From an uncultured Clostridium sp. (GTDB lineage Bacteria > Bacillota > Clostridia > Clostridiales > Clostridiaceae), in the NCBI RefSeq assembly GCF_910588715.1, contig NZ_CAJURG010000001.1, positions 650,101 through 714,100 of the forward strand: a DNA stretch of 64,000 nt. The letters run 5' to 3'. This document shows positions 25,259 to 33,870 of this stretch, piece after piece. The position numbers were made by a program, and so were the translations under genes. The notes below the pieces were generated by a model. That model did not search any database. It saw only the letters and a program-made list of their open reading frames with translations, and was not told the DNA's origin. Numbering within the stretch: position 1 is the first letter of the stretch; the number at the start of each line of letters is the position of its first letter.

Positions 25259-25280
25259 AAAAAAATATATTTAAAATTAA

Positions 25281-25928
25281 TTATAGTATTTCTAATAACT
25301 CTATTGGAGCTTTTATTATATAATCTGCACCAGCTTCTTTTAACTCTTTCTCTCCCCTAAATCCCCAAGCTACTCCTACAGACTTAACTCCAGCATTTTT
25401 TGCAGTATGTATATCTACATCAGAATCACCAACATATATACACTCATCCTTCTTAATGTCTAAAGAATATATTACTTCATAAACTGTTTTAGGATCAGGC
25501 TTAGTTGGATGGTTTGGTCTTTGTCCATATGCTATTTCAAACAAATCTCCAAAATATTTTTTTACTACAACTTCTGCAAACTCATGTGGCTTATTTGACA
25601 CTACTGCCATTTTTATATTTTTTTGCTTTAACTCATTTATCATTTCAATAATTCCATCATAAGGCTTAGTCATATCAATCATATGAGCTTCATAATACTC
25701 ATCAAATAATCCTAAAACCTTATTTATAGTTTCTTTATCTTTTTTATAATTCTCTGGTACTATACGTTCAATTAATTTATATCTTCCATTTCCCACAAAT
25801 CTAATATAATCCTTTATATTATGAGTTTTAAAACCAGAAACCTTTAATGCATAATTACATGCATTTGCTAAATCTTCTAATGTATCTAGTAATGTTCCAT
25901 CTAAATCAAATATAACTGCTTTAATCAT
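25281..25928 (-). CDS. HAD family hydrolase, phosphoglycolate phosphatase-like
   Basis: A 215-residue cytoplasmic phosphatase of the haloacid dehalogenase superfamily. Motif I is FDLDGTLLDT with nucleophile D8 and acid D10, a helical cap covers about 16-85, motif II is MAVVSNKP, motif III is in RPNHPTKPDPKTVYE, and motif IV is ECIYVGDSDVDIHTAKNAG. This is the Gph/PpaX-type arrangement. The exact substrate (phosphoglycolate, pyrophosphate or another sugar phosphate) cannot be read from the motifs. It stands alone behind the his operon terminator. Confidence 0.9.
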   Translation of the reverse strand: MIKAVIFDLDGTLLDTLEDLANACNYALKVSGFKTHNIKDYIRFVGNGRYKLIERIVPENYKKDKETINKVLGLFDEYYEAHMIDMTKPYDGIIEMINELKQKNIKMAVVSNKPHEFAEVVVKKYFGDLFEIAYGQRPNHPTKPDPKTVYEVIYSLDIKKDECIYVGDSDVDIHTAKNAGVKSVGVAWGFRGEKELKEAGADYIIKAPIELLEIL

Positions 25929-25986
25929 TTTTACTATTCTCCTATTAAAAATTTATAAAAGTTATGTAATAAAATTATTATAACAT

Positions 25987-26038
25987 AAGGAGCCATATCA
26001 TATTGAAAATTTTTAATTCAATAATATAATAGCTCCTT
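25987..26038. repeat. hairpin repeat B, terminator of the his operon
   Basis: Arms AAGGAGC / GCTCCTT flank a core (25998-26023) that matches hairpin A at 2281-2306 in 25 of 26 bases. It sits 84 bases after hisE and is followed by A/T-rich sequence on the minus strand, so it probably ends the his transcript. Confidence 0.7.
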
Positions 26039-26121
26039 TTAAATATATAAAGCCTGTAATAACAAATCATATAAAATTATATTTATATATATTTTCTTAT
26101 ACAAATTTTATAATTAAATAT

Positions 26122-26442
26122 CTATAATTTTTCTATATTTTTTCTTTCACCCTTAAAATTATTAATTTTGTTTCTTCTATTAATTAACTCACCTTTTATT
26201 TCTTCAATATCAATATTTTTATCTGCCATTAACACTAGTACATGATAAGTTAAATCACATATTTCATTAACAATTTCCTCTTTGTTATTTCCCTTTGATG
26301 CAATAATAACCTCGGTGCATTCTTCTCCAACCTTTTTTAATATCTTATCTGTACCTTTTTCAAATAAATATCTAGTATATGACCCTTCTTCTCCGTTGTT
26401 TTTTCTCTCCTTAATTATTTCATATAAATCATCTAATACCAT
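26122..26442 (-). CDS. hisE: phosphoribosyl-ATP pyrophosphatase HisE
   Basis: Hydrolyses phosphoribosyl-ATP to phosphoribosyl-AMP, the second step of histidine synthesis. 106 residues with the MazG-like all-helical fold: GSYTRYLFEKGTDKILKKVGEECTEV and KEEIVNEICDLTYHVLVLM, with the metal-binding Glu/Asp pattern EE...E..D intact. It is last in the operon, one base after hisI, and separate from hisI (in many bacteria the two are fused). Confidence 0.96.
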   Translation of the reverse strand: MVLDDLYEIIKERKNNGEEGSYTRYLFEKGTDKILKKVGEECTEVIIASKGNNKEEIVNEICDLTYHVLVLMADKNIDIEEIKGELINRRNKINNFKGERKNIEKL

Positions 26443-26443
26443 T

Positions 26444-26782
26444 TTAAGTAATCCTCCTAAAAAAACAACTCATTTTTCCCGTATGGCAAGCTACTCCATT
26501 TTGCTTTACCTTTATTAACAAAGTATCATTATCACAATCACAGAAAATCTCTTTTACTTCTTGAAAATTACCCGAAGTTGCTCCTTTATTCCATAATTCA
26601 TTTCTACTTCTACTATAAAACCAAGTTTTGTTTGTACTTTTTGTTAATTCAAAGCTTTCTTTTGTCATATATGCTAACATCAAAACCTCATTACTATAAT
26701 AATCTTGAATTATAGTTGGTATAAGTCCATTGCCTTTTTCAAAATCTAATACAATTTTACTAGCATCAACTTCACTATTCAT
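26444..26782 (-). CDS. hisI: phosphoribosyl-AMP cyclohydrolase HisI
   Basis: Opens the adenine ring of phosphoribosyl-AMP, step three of the pathway. 112 residues with the conserved GLIPTIIQDYYSNEVLMLAYM start, the WFYSRSRNELWNKGATSGN substrate loop, the Mg/Zn-binding DCDNDTLLIKV and ACHTGKMSCF cysteines. Stand-alone form without the HisE domain. GGGGGAA ribosome site, 14 bases after hisF. Confidence 0.96.
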   Translation of the reverse strand: MNSEVDASKIVLDFEKGNGLIPTIIQDYYSNEVLMLAYMTKESFELTKSTNKTWFYSRSRNELWNKGATSGNFQEVKEIFCDCDNDTLLIKVKQNGVACHTGKMSCFFRRIT

Positions 26783-26796
26783 AATTCCCCCTAGTA

Positions 26797-27561
26797 TTAT
26801 ATTGTTCTAATTTCAACCTTGTTTTCTTTAAGGTATTCTTTTACTTCTTTTATTGTAAGCTCCCCATAATGAAATAATGATGCTGCTAATGCTGCATCAG
26901 CATTTCCTATATTAAATACCTCTTTAAAATCCTTTAAACTTCCACATCCACCTGATGCAATTATAGGCACATTTATAACTTCACTTACCCTTTTAGTTAA
27001 CTCTAAATCAAATCCATTTTTTGTTCCATCTGCATCCATAGAAGTAAGTAATATTTCTCCCGCTCCAAGGTTAACAGCTTCCCTTATCCACTTTATAGCA
27101 TCTATTCCTGTATCTATTCTTCCACCATTTATAAATACATTCCAACCTGAATTATCTTTTCTCCTTTTAGCATCTACTGCTAATACTATACATTGACTTC
27201 CAAAATATGTTGCACCTTCACTTATAAGATTTTTATTTTTTACTGCTGCCGAATTAAGACTAACCTTATCTGCTCCTGCCCTAAGTATTCTTCTTATATC
27301 ATCAACACTTTTTATCCCTCCGCCAACTGTAAATGGTATAAATATTTTTTCTGCAACCTTTTCTACTACACTTTCAATTATTCCTCTATCTTCATGACTT
27401 GCTGTTATGTCTAAAAAAACAAGTTCATCTGCCCCTTGCTTATAATAATACTCACCTAAATCTACTGGGTCGCCTACTTCTTTGATTCCTACAAAATTTA
27501 TCCCCTTGACAACATTCCCATTTCTAACATCTAAACAAGGTATAATTCTTTTTGTATGCAT
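26797..27561 (-). CDS. hisF: imidazole glycerol phosphate synthase cyclase subunit HisF
   Basis: The TIM-barrel subunit that joins ammonia (from HisH) with PRFAR to give imidazole glycerol phosphate and AICAR. 254 residues; the two catalytic Asp residues are in IPCLDVRNGNVVKG (about D11) and LLTSMDADGTKNG (about D130). The two phosphate-binding loops are TVGGGIKS and IASGGCG. The HisH gene lies two genes upstream (hisH-hisA-hisF order). Confidence 0.97.
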   Translation of the reverse strand: MHTKRIIPCLDVRNGNVVKGINFVGIKEVGDPVDLGEYYYKQGADELVFLDITASHEDRGIIESVVEKVAEKIFIPFTVGGGIKSVDDIRRILRAGADKVSLNSAAVKNKNLISEGATYFGSQCIVLAVDAKRRKDNSGWNVFINGGRIDTGIDAIKWIREAVNLGAGEILLTSMDADGTKNGFDLELTKRVSEVINVPIIASGGCGSLKDFKEVFNIGNADAALAASLFHYGELTIKEVKEYLKENKVEIRTI

Positions 27562-27593
27562 TTCTGCCCCCTTATTTTGATAAAAATTTAAAC

Positions 27594-28310
27594 CTACTTA
27601 TTACATAAATTTATTGCTTTCTTTAAATCAATATTTCCTGAATACAATGCTTTACCTATAATTACACCATATAAGTCTAAATCATTAAGCTTTTTAATAT
27701 CATAATAATCTTTAACTCCACCTGATGCAGTAATATTCATTGATACATACTCTTTAAGTTGCTTTACTAAAGATATATTACTTCCTTCTAATGTTCCATC
27801 CTTGCTTATATCTGTTAAGATTATATTTTTAATTCCTAAACTCTCCATCTTTTTGCAAAAGTCTATATAATGTACATTACTTTCTTTTAACCATCCCTTT
27901 GTACATATATATCCGCTTCTACAATCAACTCCAACTGCAATTTTTTCTCCAAAATCTTTTACTACCTTTGAAACAAACTCTTCATTTTCTAAAGCTGCCG
28001 TACCTAAAATTACTCTACTTATACCATGATTAATCAAGTCCTCAACATCTTTATATTTTCTAATTCCTCCACCAACTTCTATTTTAGTATTAAGTTCTTT
28101 AGCTAAATTAAATATTATTTTTTTATTTACAAGTCTTCCTCTTTTTGCTCCATCTAAATCTACTAAATGAATATATTCTGCCCCATCTTTTTCAAATTCT
28201 TTTGCTATTTTAAGTATGTCATATCCTACAACTTCTTTTTTTCTATAATCACCCTGATATAATCTAACTGCATTTCCTTTAATTATATCTATTGCTGGAA
28301 TTACAATCAT
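27594..28310 (-). CDS. hisA: ProFAR isomerase HisA
   Basis: Isomerises ProFAR to PRFAR. A 238-residue TIM barrel: MIVIPAIDIIKGNAVRLYQG with catalytic Asp near residue 8, VEVGGGIRKYKD-type phosphate loop (here IEVGGGIRKY), LTDISKDGTLEGSN with the second catalytic Asp near 129, and TASGGVKDY. I chose the ATG at 28310, behind GGGGGTG, so the gene begins one base after the hisH stop rather than overlapping it. Confidence 0.96.
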   Translation of the reverse strand: MIVIPAIDIIKGNAVRLYQGDYRKKEVVGYDILKIAKEFEKDGAEYIHLVDLDGAKRGRLVNKKIIFNLAKELNTKIEVGGGIRKYKDVEDLINHGISRVILGTAALENEEFVSKVVKDFGEKIAVGVDCRSGYICTKGWLKESNVHYIDFCKKMESLGIKNIILTDISKDGTLEGSNISLVKQLKEYVSMNITASGGVKDYYDIKKLNDLDLYGVIIGKALYSGNIDLKKAINLCNK

Positions 28311-28311
28311 T

Positions 28312-28920
28312 TTATTCACCCCCAAAATTCTTAAGTATTTTAAGTCCTACTTCACCACTTTTCTCTGGATGAAATTGAGTACCATAAACATTACCATTAA
28401 AAACCATTGATGGTACCTTAATTCCTCCATAATTTGAAAACCCTATCAAATTTTCATCTTTTATATTTGTCACAGCATAACTGTGTACGTAATATACAAA
28501 ACTATTTTCATCTAAACCATTAATTAAATTATTCTTTTTATTATATTCTAATTTATTCCATCCTATATGAGGTATCTTAACCTTTTCCCTAGGCTCTAAA
28601 AGCTTAACTTCCCCATCTATAAAACCTAGCCCCTCACAAATTCCATTTTCATATCCCTTTTTAAATATCATTTGCATACCTAAGCATATTCCTAGTAATG
28701 GAGTTCCACTATTAACTTTTTCTTTTATAACATTACTTAATCCTAAATTATTAAGATTATCCATAGCTTTATTAAAAGCTCCAACCCCTGGCAAAATTAA
28801 TTTATCTGCCACCTTTATATCTTTTATTTCATTAGATATTTTTGATTGTATATTTAAATATTTTAATGCATTATAAACATTTTTCAAATTTCCCATACCA
28901 TAATCAATAATAACAATCAT
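28312..28920 (-). CDS. hisH: imidazole glycerol phosphate synthase glutaminase subunit HisH
   Basis: A class I glutamine amidotransferase that feeds ammonia to HisF. The nucleophile Cys is in LLGICLGMQMIF (about residue 80), and His and Glu are in QFHPEKSGEVG near the C-terminus. The substrate loop PGVGAFNKAM is present. 202 residues from the ATG at 28920; a TTG four codons upstream overlaps the AGGGGT site and is unlikely. Confidence 0.96.
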   Translation of the reverse strand: MIVIIDYGMGNLKNVYNALKYLNIQSKISNEIKDIKVADKLILPGVGAFNKAMDNLNNLGLSNVIKEKVNSGTPLLGICLGMQMIFKKGYENGICEGLGFIDGEVKLLEPREKVKIPHIGWNKLEYNKKNNLINGLDENSFVYYVHSYAVTNIKDENLIGFSNYGGIKVPSMVFNGNVYGTQFHPEKSGEVGLKILKNFGGE

Positions 28921-28957
28921 ATTAATTTTCAACCCCTAAAAACTTTTATTTAAATAT

Positions 28958-29539
28958 CTATATACACCCCTTTGATGATGGTATTATATTATTTTCTATT
29001 TTTACTGCTTCTTTTAATCCTCTACCAAAAGCTTTAAAAATTCCTTCAATTTTATGGTGATCATTTTCTCCATATAACACTTTTATATGAAGAGTTATTT
29101 CTGAATTAAATGCAACAGCTCTAAAAAACTCCTTAACCATTTCTACAGAAAATCCACCTATATTTTCACGCTTAAAATCGCCTTCAAAGTGTAAAAATGC
29201 TCTTCCACTAATATCTATAGAAACCATTATTAAAGCTTCATCCATAGGAATAAAAACTGTACTATATCTTTTTATGCCTTTTTTATCTCCTAATGCTTCC
29301 TTTAAACATTTTCCTAAACAAATACCAACATCTTCGATTAAATGATGATCACATACATATAAATCTCCATTAGCTTCTAAGTTAAAATCAATATTACTAT
29401 GAAATGACATCAAAGTTAGCATATGATTAAAAAAACCTATTTCTGTTTTAATACTACTATTTCCATCACCATCTAAATTAATATTTAAATTTATATTAGT
29501 TTCTTTTGTATCTCTTTTAATTTTTGATACTCTCCCCAT
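28958..29539 (-). CDS. hisB: imidazoleglycerol-phosphate dehydratase HisB
   Basis: Dehydrates imidazole glycerol phosphate to imidazole acetol phosphate, using Mn in a 24-mer. 193 residues, the monofunctional dehydratase form without the phosphatase domain. The His-rich metal motifs are FFNHMLTLMSFHS, DHHLIEDVGICLG and NDHHKIEGIFKAFGRGLKEA. The start lies 23 bases inside hisC with a GGGGGAAG ribosome site. No histidinol-phosphate phosphatase (hisJ/hisN) is in the operon, so that step must be coded elsewhere. Confidence 0.97.
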   Translation of the reverse strand: MGRVSKIKRDTKETNINLNINLDGDGNSSIKTEIGFFNHMLTLMSFHSNIDFNLEANGDLYVCDHHLIEDVGICLGKCLKEALGDKKGIKRYSTVFIPMDEALIMVSIDISGRAFLHFEGDFKRENIGGFSVEMVKEFFRAVAFNSEITLHIKVLYGENDHHKIEGIFKAFGRGLKEAVKIENNIIPSSKGCI

Positions 29540-30590
29540 AATCTTCCCCCATATTTAATACATACTCTTCTAATGCATCAAAAACTAGCTCATTTTCCAA
29601 AGCTGAACCAATACTTATTCTAAAACTATCATCATTAAAATATCTAATTAATATATCTCTATCTTCTAAAATTTTTTTAATTTTATCCTTTTTATCCGAT
29701 CTACCAAAAATAAAATTAGTATTTGATTTATAAAATCTTATTTCATTATTACTTAACTTTTCTATATACTTTAAGTTTTTATATAATTTTTCCCTTTCAA
29801 AAATTACTTCCTCTATATTTTTGAATACTTTTTCTTGTTTATTTAAAACATAACATGCTATAGCTTGTGAAAATGAATTTAAGTTATATGGTGGCTTTCC
29901 CTTATTTAATTCTTCTACTAACTTCTTATTTGCAATTAAAAAACCTACCCTTAAAGCAGCCAATCCCCAAGCCTTAGATAAAGTTCTAGTTACAACTAAA
30001 TTTTTATACTCTTCTATATACTTAACAACACTTTGTCCATAAAATTCATGATAAGCTTCATCAATCACAACTAAACTATCTTTAAAAGAATCTAATATAT
30101 AAAGTATTTCTTCATTACTAATTGCATGTCCTGTTGGATTATTTGGATTTGAAAATATAATAACCTTTGGAGAAATTACTTTTCCAAACTTAACAAATTC
30201 TTCAATAGAAAAATCTCCATCTTCTTTTGTATTATATTTTTTTATTATTCCATCATTAATAGATGTATAAAAATCATACATTGAAAAATCTGGACTTATA
30301 GTTAATACAATATTTTTGCTAGTAATTTGAGAACTAATAATTAAGGAAATCATTTCATCAGAGCCATTTCCCGCAATTAAATTTTCCTTACTTACTCCAA
30401 TTATCTTTGCATAGCTTTCTCTTAACTCATTGCTTTCACTATCTGGATACCTATTAAAATTAAAGCCTTCAATACCCATAATAATTTCTTTTAAGTCATC
30501 ATTACTTATATTCTTATAGCTTTCGTTTGCATTTAATCTTATTTTCATATTATTATTTAATTTATAATTATAACTATTTATCTTCTTCAT
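29517..30590 (-). CDS. hisC: histidinol-phosphate aminotransferase HisC
   Basis: A PLP-dependent fold-type I aminotransferase turning imidazole acetol phosphate into histidinol phosphate. 357 residues; RLNANESYKN near the start, NPNNPTGHAISNEE, VVIDEAYHEF, and the PLP-binding Lys in TRTLSKAWGLAALRVG (about residue 206). The C-terminal Arg of FRISIGS binds substrate phosphate. It overlaps hisD by 17 bases and hisB by 23. Confidence 0.97.
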   Translation of the reverse strand: MKKINSYNYKLNNNMKIRLNANESYKNISNDDLKEIIMGIEGFNFNRYPDSESNELRESYAKIIGVSKENLIAGNGSDEMISLIISSQITSKNIVLTISPDFSMYDFYTSINDGIIKKYNTKEDGDFSIEEFVKFGKVISPKVIIFSNPNNPTGHAISNEEILYILDSFKDSLVVIDEAYHEFYGQSVVKYIEEYKNLVVTRTLSKAWGLAALRVGFLIANKKLVEELNKGKPPYNLNSFSQAIACYVLNKQEKVFKNIEEVIFEREKLYKNLKYIEKLSNNEIRFYKSNTNFIFGRSDKKDKIKKILEDRDILIRYFNDDSFRISIGSALENELVFDALEEYVLNMGEDYGESIKN

Positions 30591-31869
30591 TATCTAATCT
30601 TACCTTTATTGAATTTGCATGGGCAGTTAAACCTTCCTCATTTGCAAATCTAATTATCTTTTCTCCATCTTTTTGTATAGCATCTTTTGAATAATATAAA
30701 AATGATGATTTTTTCATAAATGTATCTACTGATAATGGTGATGAAAATTTTGCAGTACCACCTGTTGGTAATACATGATTAGTGCCTCCAAAGTAATCAC
30801 CTATAGGCTCTGGAGTATATTTTCCTAAAAATACTGAACCTGCATTTTTAACTTCTGATAAATATTCCATAGGATTTTCTACTAAAAGCTCTAAATGTTC
30901 TGGAGCTATTAAATTTGCAACTTCAATACCTTCTCTTATAGAATTGCAAACTATTATTTTTCCAAAATTAATAAGAGAATTTTCAATTATTTCTTTTCTA
31001 TTTAATTTTTCAATTTGTAATTTAATTTCTTCATTAACTTTCTTAGCTAAATTTTTAGATGTTGTAATCAATATTGATGATGCTAATTCATCATGCTCTG
31101 CCTGAGACATTAAATCCGCTGCAATATATTTAGGATTTGCTTTTTCATCTGCAATAACTAAAATTTCACTAGGCCCTGCTACCATATCAATTCCAACATC
31201 ACCATAAACCTGTCTCTTAGCTTCAGCTACAAAGGCATTTCCTGGTCCTACAATCATAGAAACACTATCTATACTTTCAGTTCCATAAGCCATAGCTGCT
31301 ATCGCTTGTGCTCCTCCTAATTTATAAATTTTATTTATTCCACATAATTTAGCTGCAACTAATATTTTATTATTTATAAAACCATTTTTATCTGGTGGTG
31401 TAACTAATACAATCTCTTTTACTCCTGCAACCTTTGCTGGAATCGCATTCATTAAAACAGAGGAAGGATAAGCTGCCTTTCCTCCAGGAACATATATAGC
31501 TACAGTATCTACAGGTATTAATCTTTGTCCCATATATACTCCTAACTCTTTGTTATATATATAGCCTGTCTTTTTTTGTCTTTCATGATATTCTTTTATA
31601 TTTTCTATACTTTCTTTTAATACTTCTATAAATTCTACATCAACTTTATTATAAGCCTTATTTATCTCTTCCTCTTCTACTTTAAAAGTTTCAATATATA
31701 CCTTATCAAAATTTAAAGTATACTCCCTTAAAGCTTTATCCCCAAAATCTTTAACGTTCCCTATTATATCTTCTACACTTTTTCTTATATTTAAAGTATT
31801 ACTTCTTTTTTTTATAATTGATATAGTATCACTTATACTTTTATTATTTAATTCTATTATGTCCATCAT
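30574..31869 (-). CDS. hisD: histidinol dehydrogenase HisD
   Basis: A Zn-dependent NAD enzyme that oxidises histidinol twice to histidine. 431 residues; the conserved segments YVPGGKAAYPSSVLMNAIPAKVAGV, IVGPGNAFVAEAKRQVYG, DMVAGPSEILVIAD, LMSQAEHDELAS (metal ligands Gln/His) and NHVLPTGGTAKFSSPLSVDTFMK are all present. The start is an ATG-ATG pair after AAGGGGG. The C-terminus overlaps hisC. Confidence 0.97.
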   Translation of the reverse strand: MMDIIELNNKSISDTISIIKKRSNTLNIRKSVEDIIGNVKDFGDKALREYTLNFDKVYIETFKVEEEEINKAYNKVDVEFIEVLKESIENIKEYHERQKKTGYIYNKELGVYMGQRLIPVDTVAIYVPGGKAAYPSSVLMNAIPAKVAGVKEIVLVTPPDKNGFINNKILVAAKLCGINKIYKLGGAQAIAAMAYGTESIDSVSMIVGPGNAFVAEAKRQVYGDVGIDMVAGPSEILVIADEKANPKYIAADLMSQAEHDELASSILITTSKNLAKKVNEEIKLQIEKLNRKEIIENSLINFGKIIVCNSIREGIEVANLIAPEHLELLVENPMEYLSEVKNAGSVFLGKYTPEPIGDYFGGTNHVLPTGGTAKFSSPLSVDTFMKKSSFLYYSKDAIQKDGEKIIRFANEEGLTAHANSIKVRLDNEEDK

Positions 31870-31904
31870 ATTAACTTGCCCCCTTTAGTTTTATATAATA
31901 AACA

Positions 31905-32531
31905 TTAACTTTTACATGCTATTCTTATTTTATCTATAACTTCATTTATTTCATTTCTTTTTAACTTAAAGCTTGACTTATTAACAATAACTCTTGCACT
32001 TATATCACAAATTTCATCAACAACAACTAGTCCATTTTCCTTTAATGTTGTTCCGGTTTCCATTATATCTACTATTCCTTCGCTAATTCCTAATATAGGT
32101 GCAAGTTCTACCGAACCCTCAATTTTTATTATTTCAACATCCATTCCCTTTCCTTCAAAATAATTTTTAGAAACACTTGGATACTTACTTCCTATTTTTA
32201 TATGGCCAATTTTATTAAAAATATTAGTATCTGGCATAGTTGCTACTATAAACTTACACTTACCTATTCCTAAGTCTAAAACTTCATAATAATTTTCACC
32301 CTTTTCTAACAATGTATCTTTTCCTACTATTGCTATATCTGCAACACCATGTTCAACATATGTTACTGCATCATTTGCTTTTACTAAAAAATATCTTATT
32401 TCCTCCTTAGTGTCTTCAAATACCAACTTTCTTCCCTTATCCTTTAATTCTTCTATTCCAAAACCTGCTTTTTCAAATATTTTTACAGCATCTTTTTCTA
32501 TTCTACCTTTGGTAAGTGCTACACTAATCAA
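31905..32531 (-). CDS. hisG: ATP phosphoribosyltransferase HisG, short form
   Basis: The first committed step of histidine synthesis: ATP plus PRPP to phosphoribosyl-ATP. 208 residues, the short form that lacks the regulatory C-terminal domain and needs HisZ to be active. Visible motifs are ALTKGRIEKDA, DIAIVGKDTLLE and the PRPP loop GISEGIVDIMETGTTLKENGL. The start codon is TTG (32531), 7 bases after AGTAGGTGA. It directly follows hisZ, its regulatory partner. Confidence 0.96.
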   Translation of the reverse strand: MISVALTKGRIEKDAVKIFEKAGFGIEELKDKGRKLVFEDTKEEIRYFLVKANDAVTYVEHGVADIAIVGKDTLLEKGENYYEVLDLGIGKCKFIVATMPDTNIFNKIGHIKIGSKYPSVSKNYFEGKGMDVEIIKIEGSVELAPILGISEGIVDIMETGTTLKENGLVVVDEICDISARVIVNKSSFKLKRNEINEVIDKIRIACKS

Positions 32532-32546
32532 ACTAAATCACCTACT

Positions 32547-33638
32547 TTAATGTTTATACATAATTTCTAAATATTTACCATTCCTTGTTTTCTCTATTGA
32601 TTCCTTTAGCTTTGTTAAATAATTATCTTTTTCTAATAAAATAGAACTTTTATCAAGCTTTCTATCATAATCACAAGAATCAATTAATAAATTTACATCA
32701 ACTGAAAATCCAATTGCTGAAGTTTTTCTTCCAAAGTTCTCTAATAAACTATTATACCTTCCACCTTTTAATACAGTAGACCCTATGCCTGATACATATC
32801 CTTTAAAAATAATTCCTGAATAGTAATTGACTCTTGGAACCATACTCATATCTACTGATATATATTTTTCATATCCTAGTTCTCTTAAATTTAAAAATAT
32901 ACTTTCTAAATATAAAATATTTTCTTTAACTTTATTACAAAAAGCTAACCTTTTGGCCTTTTCTATCATCTCATATCCTCCAAAAAGCCAGGGCAAGGTA
33001 GTTAAAAATTCTTTATATTCATCTTTTATATTTAAATTATTTAAATAATCTTTCAAATTTATTAAACTTTTCCTATTAATAAGGCTGATTACATTTTCTT
33101 TATCCTCTTCATTTAAATTCATTTCATCAATTGCAGAGGTTAAAATATTTACATCTCCAATTTCTAACTTAAAATTTTCCCTTGTATTCAATGCCTTTAA
33201 CACTTCTAATGCTGTTACTAAAATTTCTAAATCTATTATTTCTCCATCTCCACCAACTAGCTCTACTCCACAATCTAAGTGTTCATTTGTCTTTCCTTCT
33301 AAACTTTCATGAACCCTAAATACATTTGCAGTATAAAAAAGCTTTAAAGGCAATGTCATATCCTTTAATTTAGTATTTATCATTCTAGCTACTGGTACTG
33401 TCATATCTGGCCTTAAGACAAGTATTTTCCCATTCTTATCAAAAAACTTATACATTTCTTCTTCTTTTAAACTTTGAGTTTTATGATTAAAGGTTTCATA
33501 GTACTCTACGGTAGGAGTTGAAATTTCTTCATATCCCCACTTTTCAAAAACATTAGTTATAGTTTTAATAATCTGACGTCTTTTTTTACATTCATCAATA
33601 GTAAAATCTCTAGTTCCTTCTGGTACTATATTTTTAAT
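32547..33638 (-). CDS. hisZ: ATP phosphoribosyltransferase regulatory subunit HisZ, probable AUU start
   Basis: A catalytically dead HisRS paralogue that forms the octameric complex with short HisG and gives histidine feedback control. The frame from 33638 encodes the expected N-terminus (IVPEGTRDFTIDECKKRR, then KWGYEEISTPTVEYYETF) before the motif LVLRPDMTVPVARM. The first in-frame ATG (33455) would remove 61 residues including these conserved parts. The frame is closed by TAA at 33639-33641, leaving ATT (33636-33638) as the first codon, 8 bases after a perfect GGAGG. No ATG, GTG or TTG exists before the conserved start, so I infer initiation at AUU. Length 363 residues. Confidence 0.88.
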   Translation of the reverse strand: MKNIVPEGTRDFTIDECKKRRQIIKTITNVFEKWGYEEISTPTVEYYETFNHKTQSLKEEEMYKFFDKNGKILVLRPDMTVPVARMINTKLKDMTLPLKLFYTANVFRVHESLEGKTNEHLDCGVELVGGDGEIIDLEILVTALEVLKALNTRENFKLEIGDVNILTSAIDEMNLNEEDKENVISLINRKSLINLKDYLNNLNIKDEYKEFLTTLPWLFGGYEMIEKAKRLAFCNKVKENILYLESIFLNLRELGYEKYISVDMSMVPRVNYYSGIIFKGYVSGIGSTVLKGGRYNSLLENFGRKTSAIGFSVDVNLLIDSCDYDRKLDKSSILLEKDNYLTKLKESIEKTRNGKYLEIMYKH

Positions 33639-33652
33639 TTAAATCTCCTCCC

Positions 33653-33672
33653 TTAGCACTTTAAAGTGTTAA
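33653..33672. promoter_or_regulatory. his operon palindrome (operator or leader hairpin)
   Basis: TTAGCACTTTAAAGTGTTAA: the inner CACTTTAAAGTG is a perfect 12-bp palindrome and the outer TTA/TAA arms also pair. It lies between the predicted transcription start and the hisZ ribosome site, where a bound repressor would block the operon. TrpR-like HisR/YerC regulators are known for his genes in Firmicutes, but I cannot confirm that this is their motif. Confidence 0.55.
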
Positions 33673-33682
33673 AATTAATAAT

Positions 33683-33711
33683 AATATACTCTTTATGGAA
33701 TTATATGTCAA
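33683..33711 (-). promoter_or_regulatory. his operon promoter
   Basis: A perfect -35 TTGACA (33706-33711), a 17-bp spacer and -10 TATATT (33683-33688), 45 bp before hisZ. It is the only strong promoter upstream of the ten-gene operon. Confidence 0.85.
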
Positions 33712-33824
33712 TTTCTATTTTACTATCTTGTTTTAATAAAATAGAATACTTATATTAATTTTATTTTATTGTTTATTTTTATATTTCAAAACATCAAATA
33801 TTTTATTTAAATTTAAAAATAAAA

Positions 33825-33856
33825 ATAAACTAGCTACTAAAAAGTAACTAGCTTAT
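33825..33856 (-). terminator. terminator of the yclNOPQ-like operon
   Basis: A 14-bp stem with two G-T pairs around a T4 loop, then a T-rich run on the minus strand, directly after the binding-protein gene. Confidence 0.8.
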
Positions 33857-33870
33857 TTTAATTATTAATT

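Noticed and set aside
33455..33455. ATG at 33455 as the start of hisZ
   Set aside because: It lacks a ribosome site of its own and would drop the conserved N-terminal VPEGTRDF region, which is coded in the same frame upstream.
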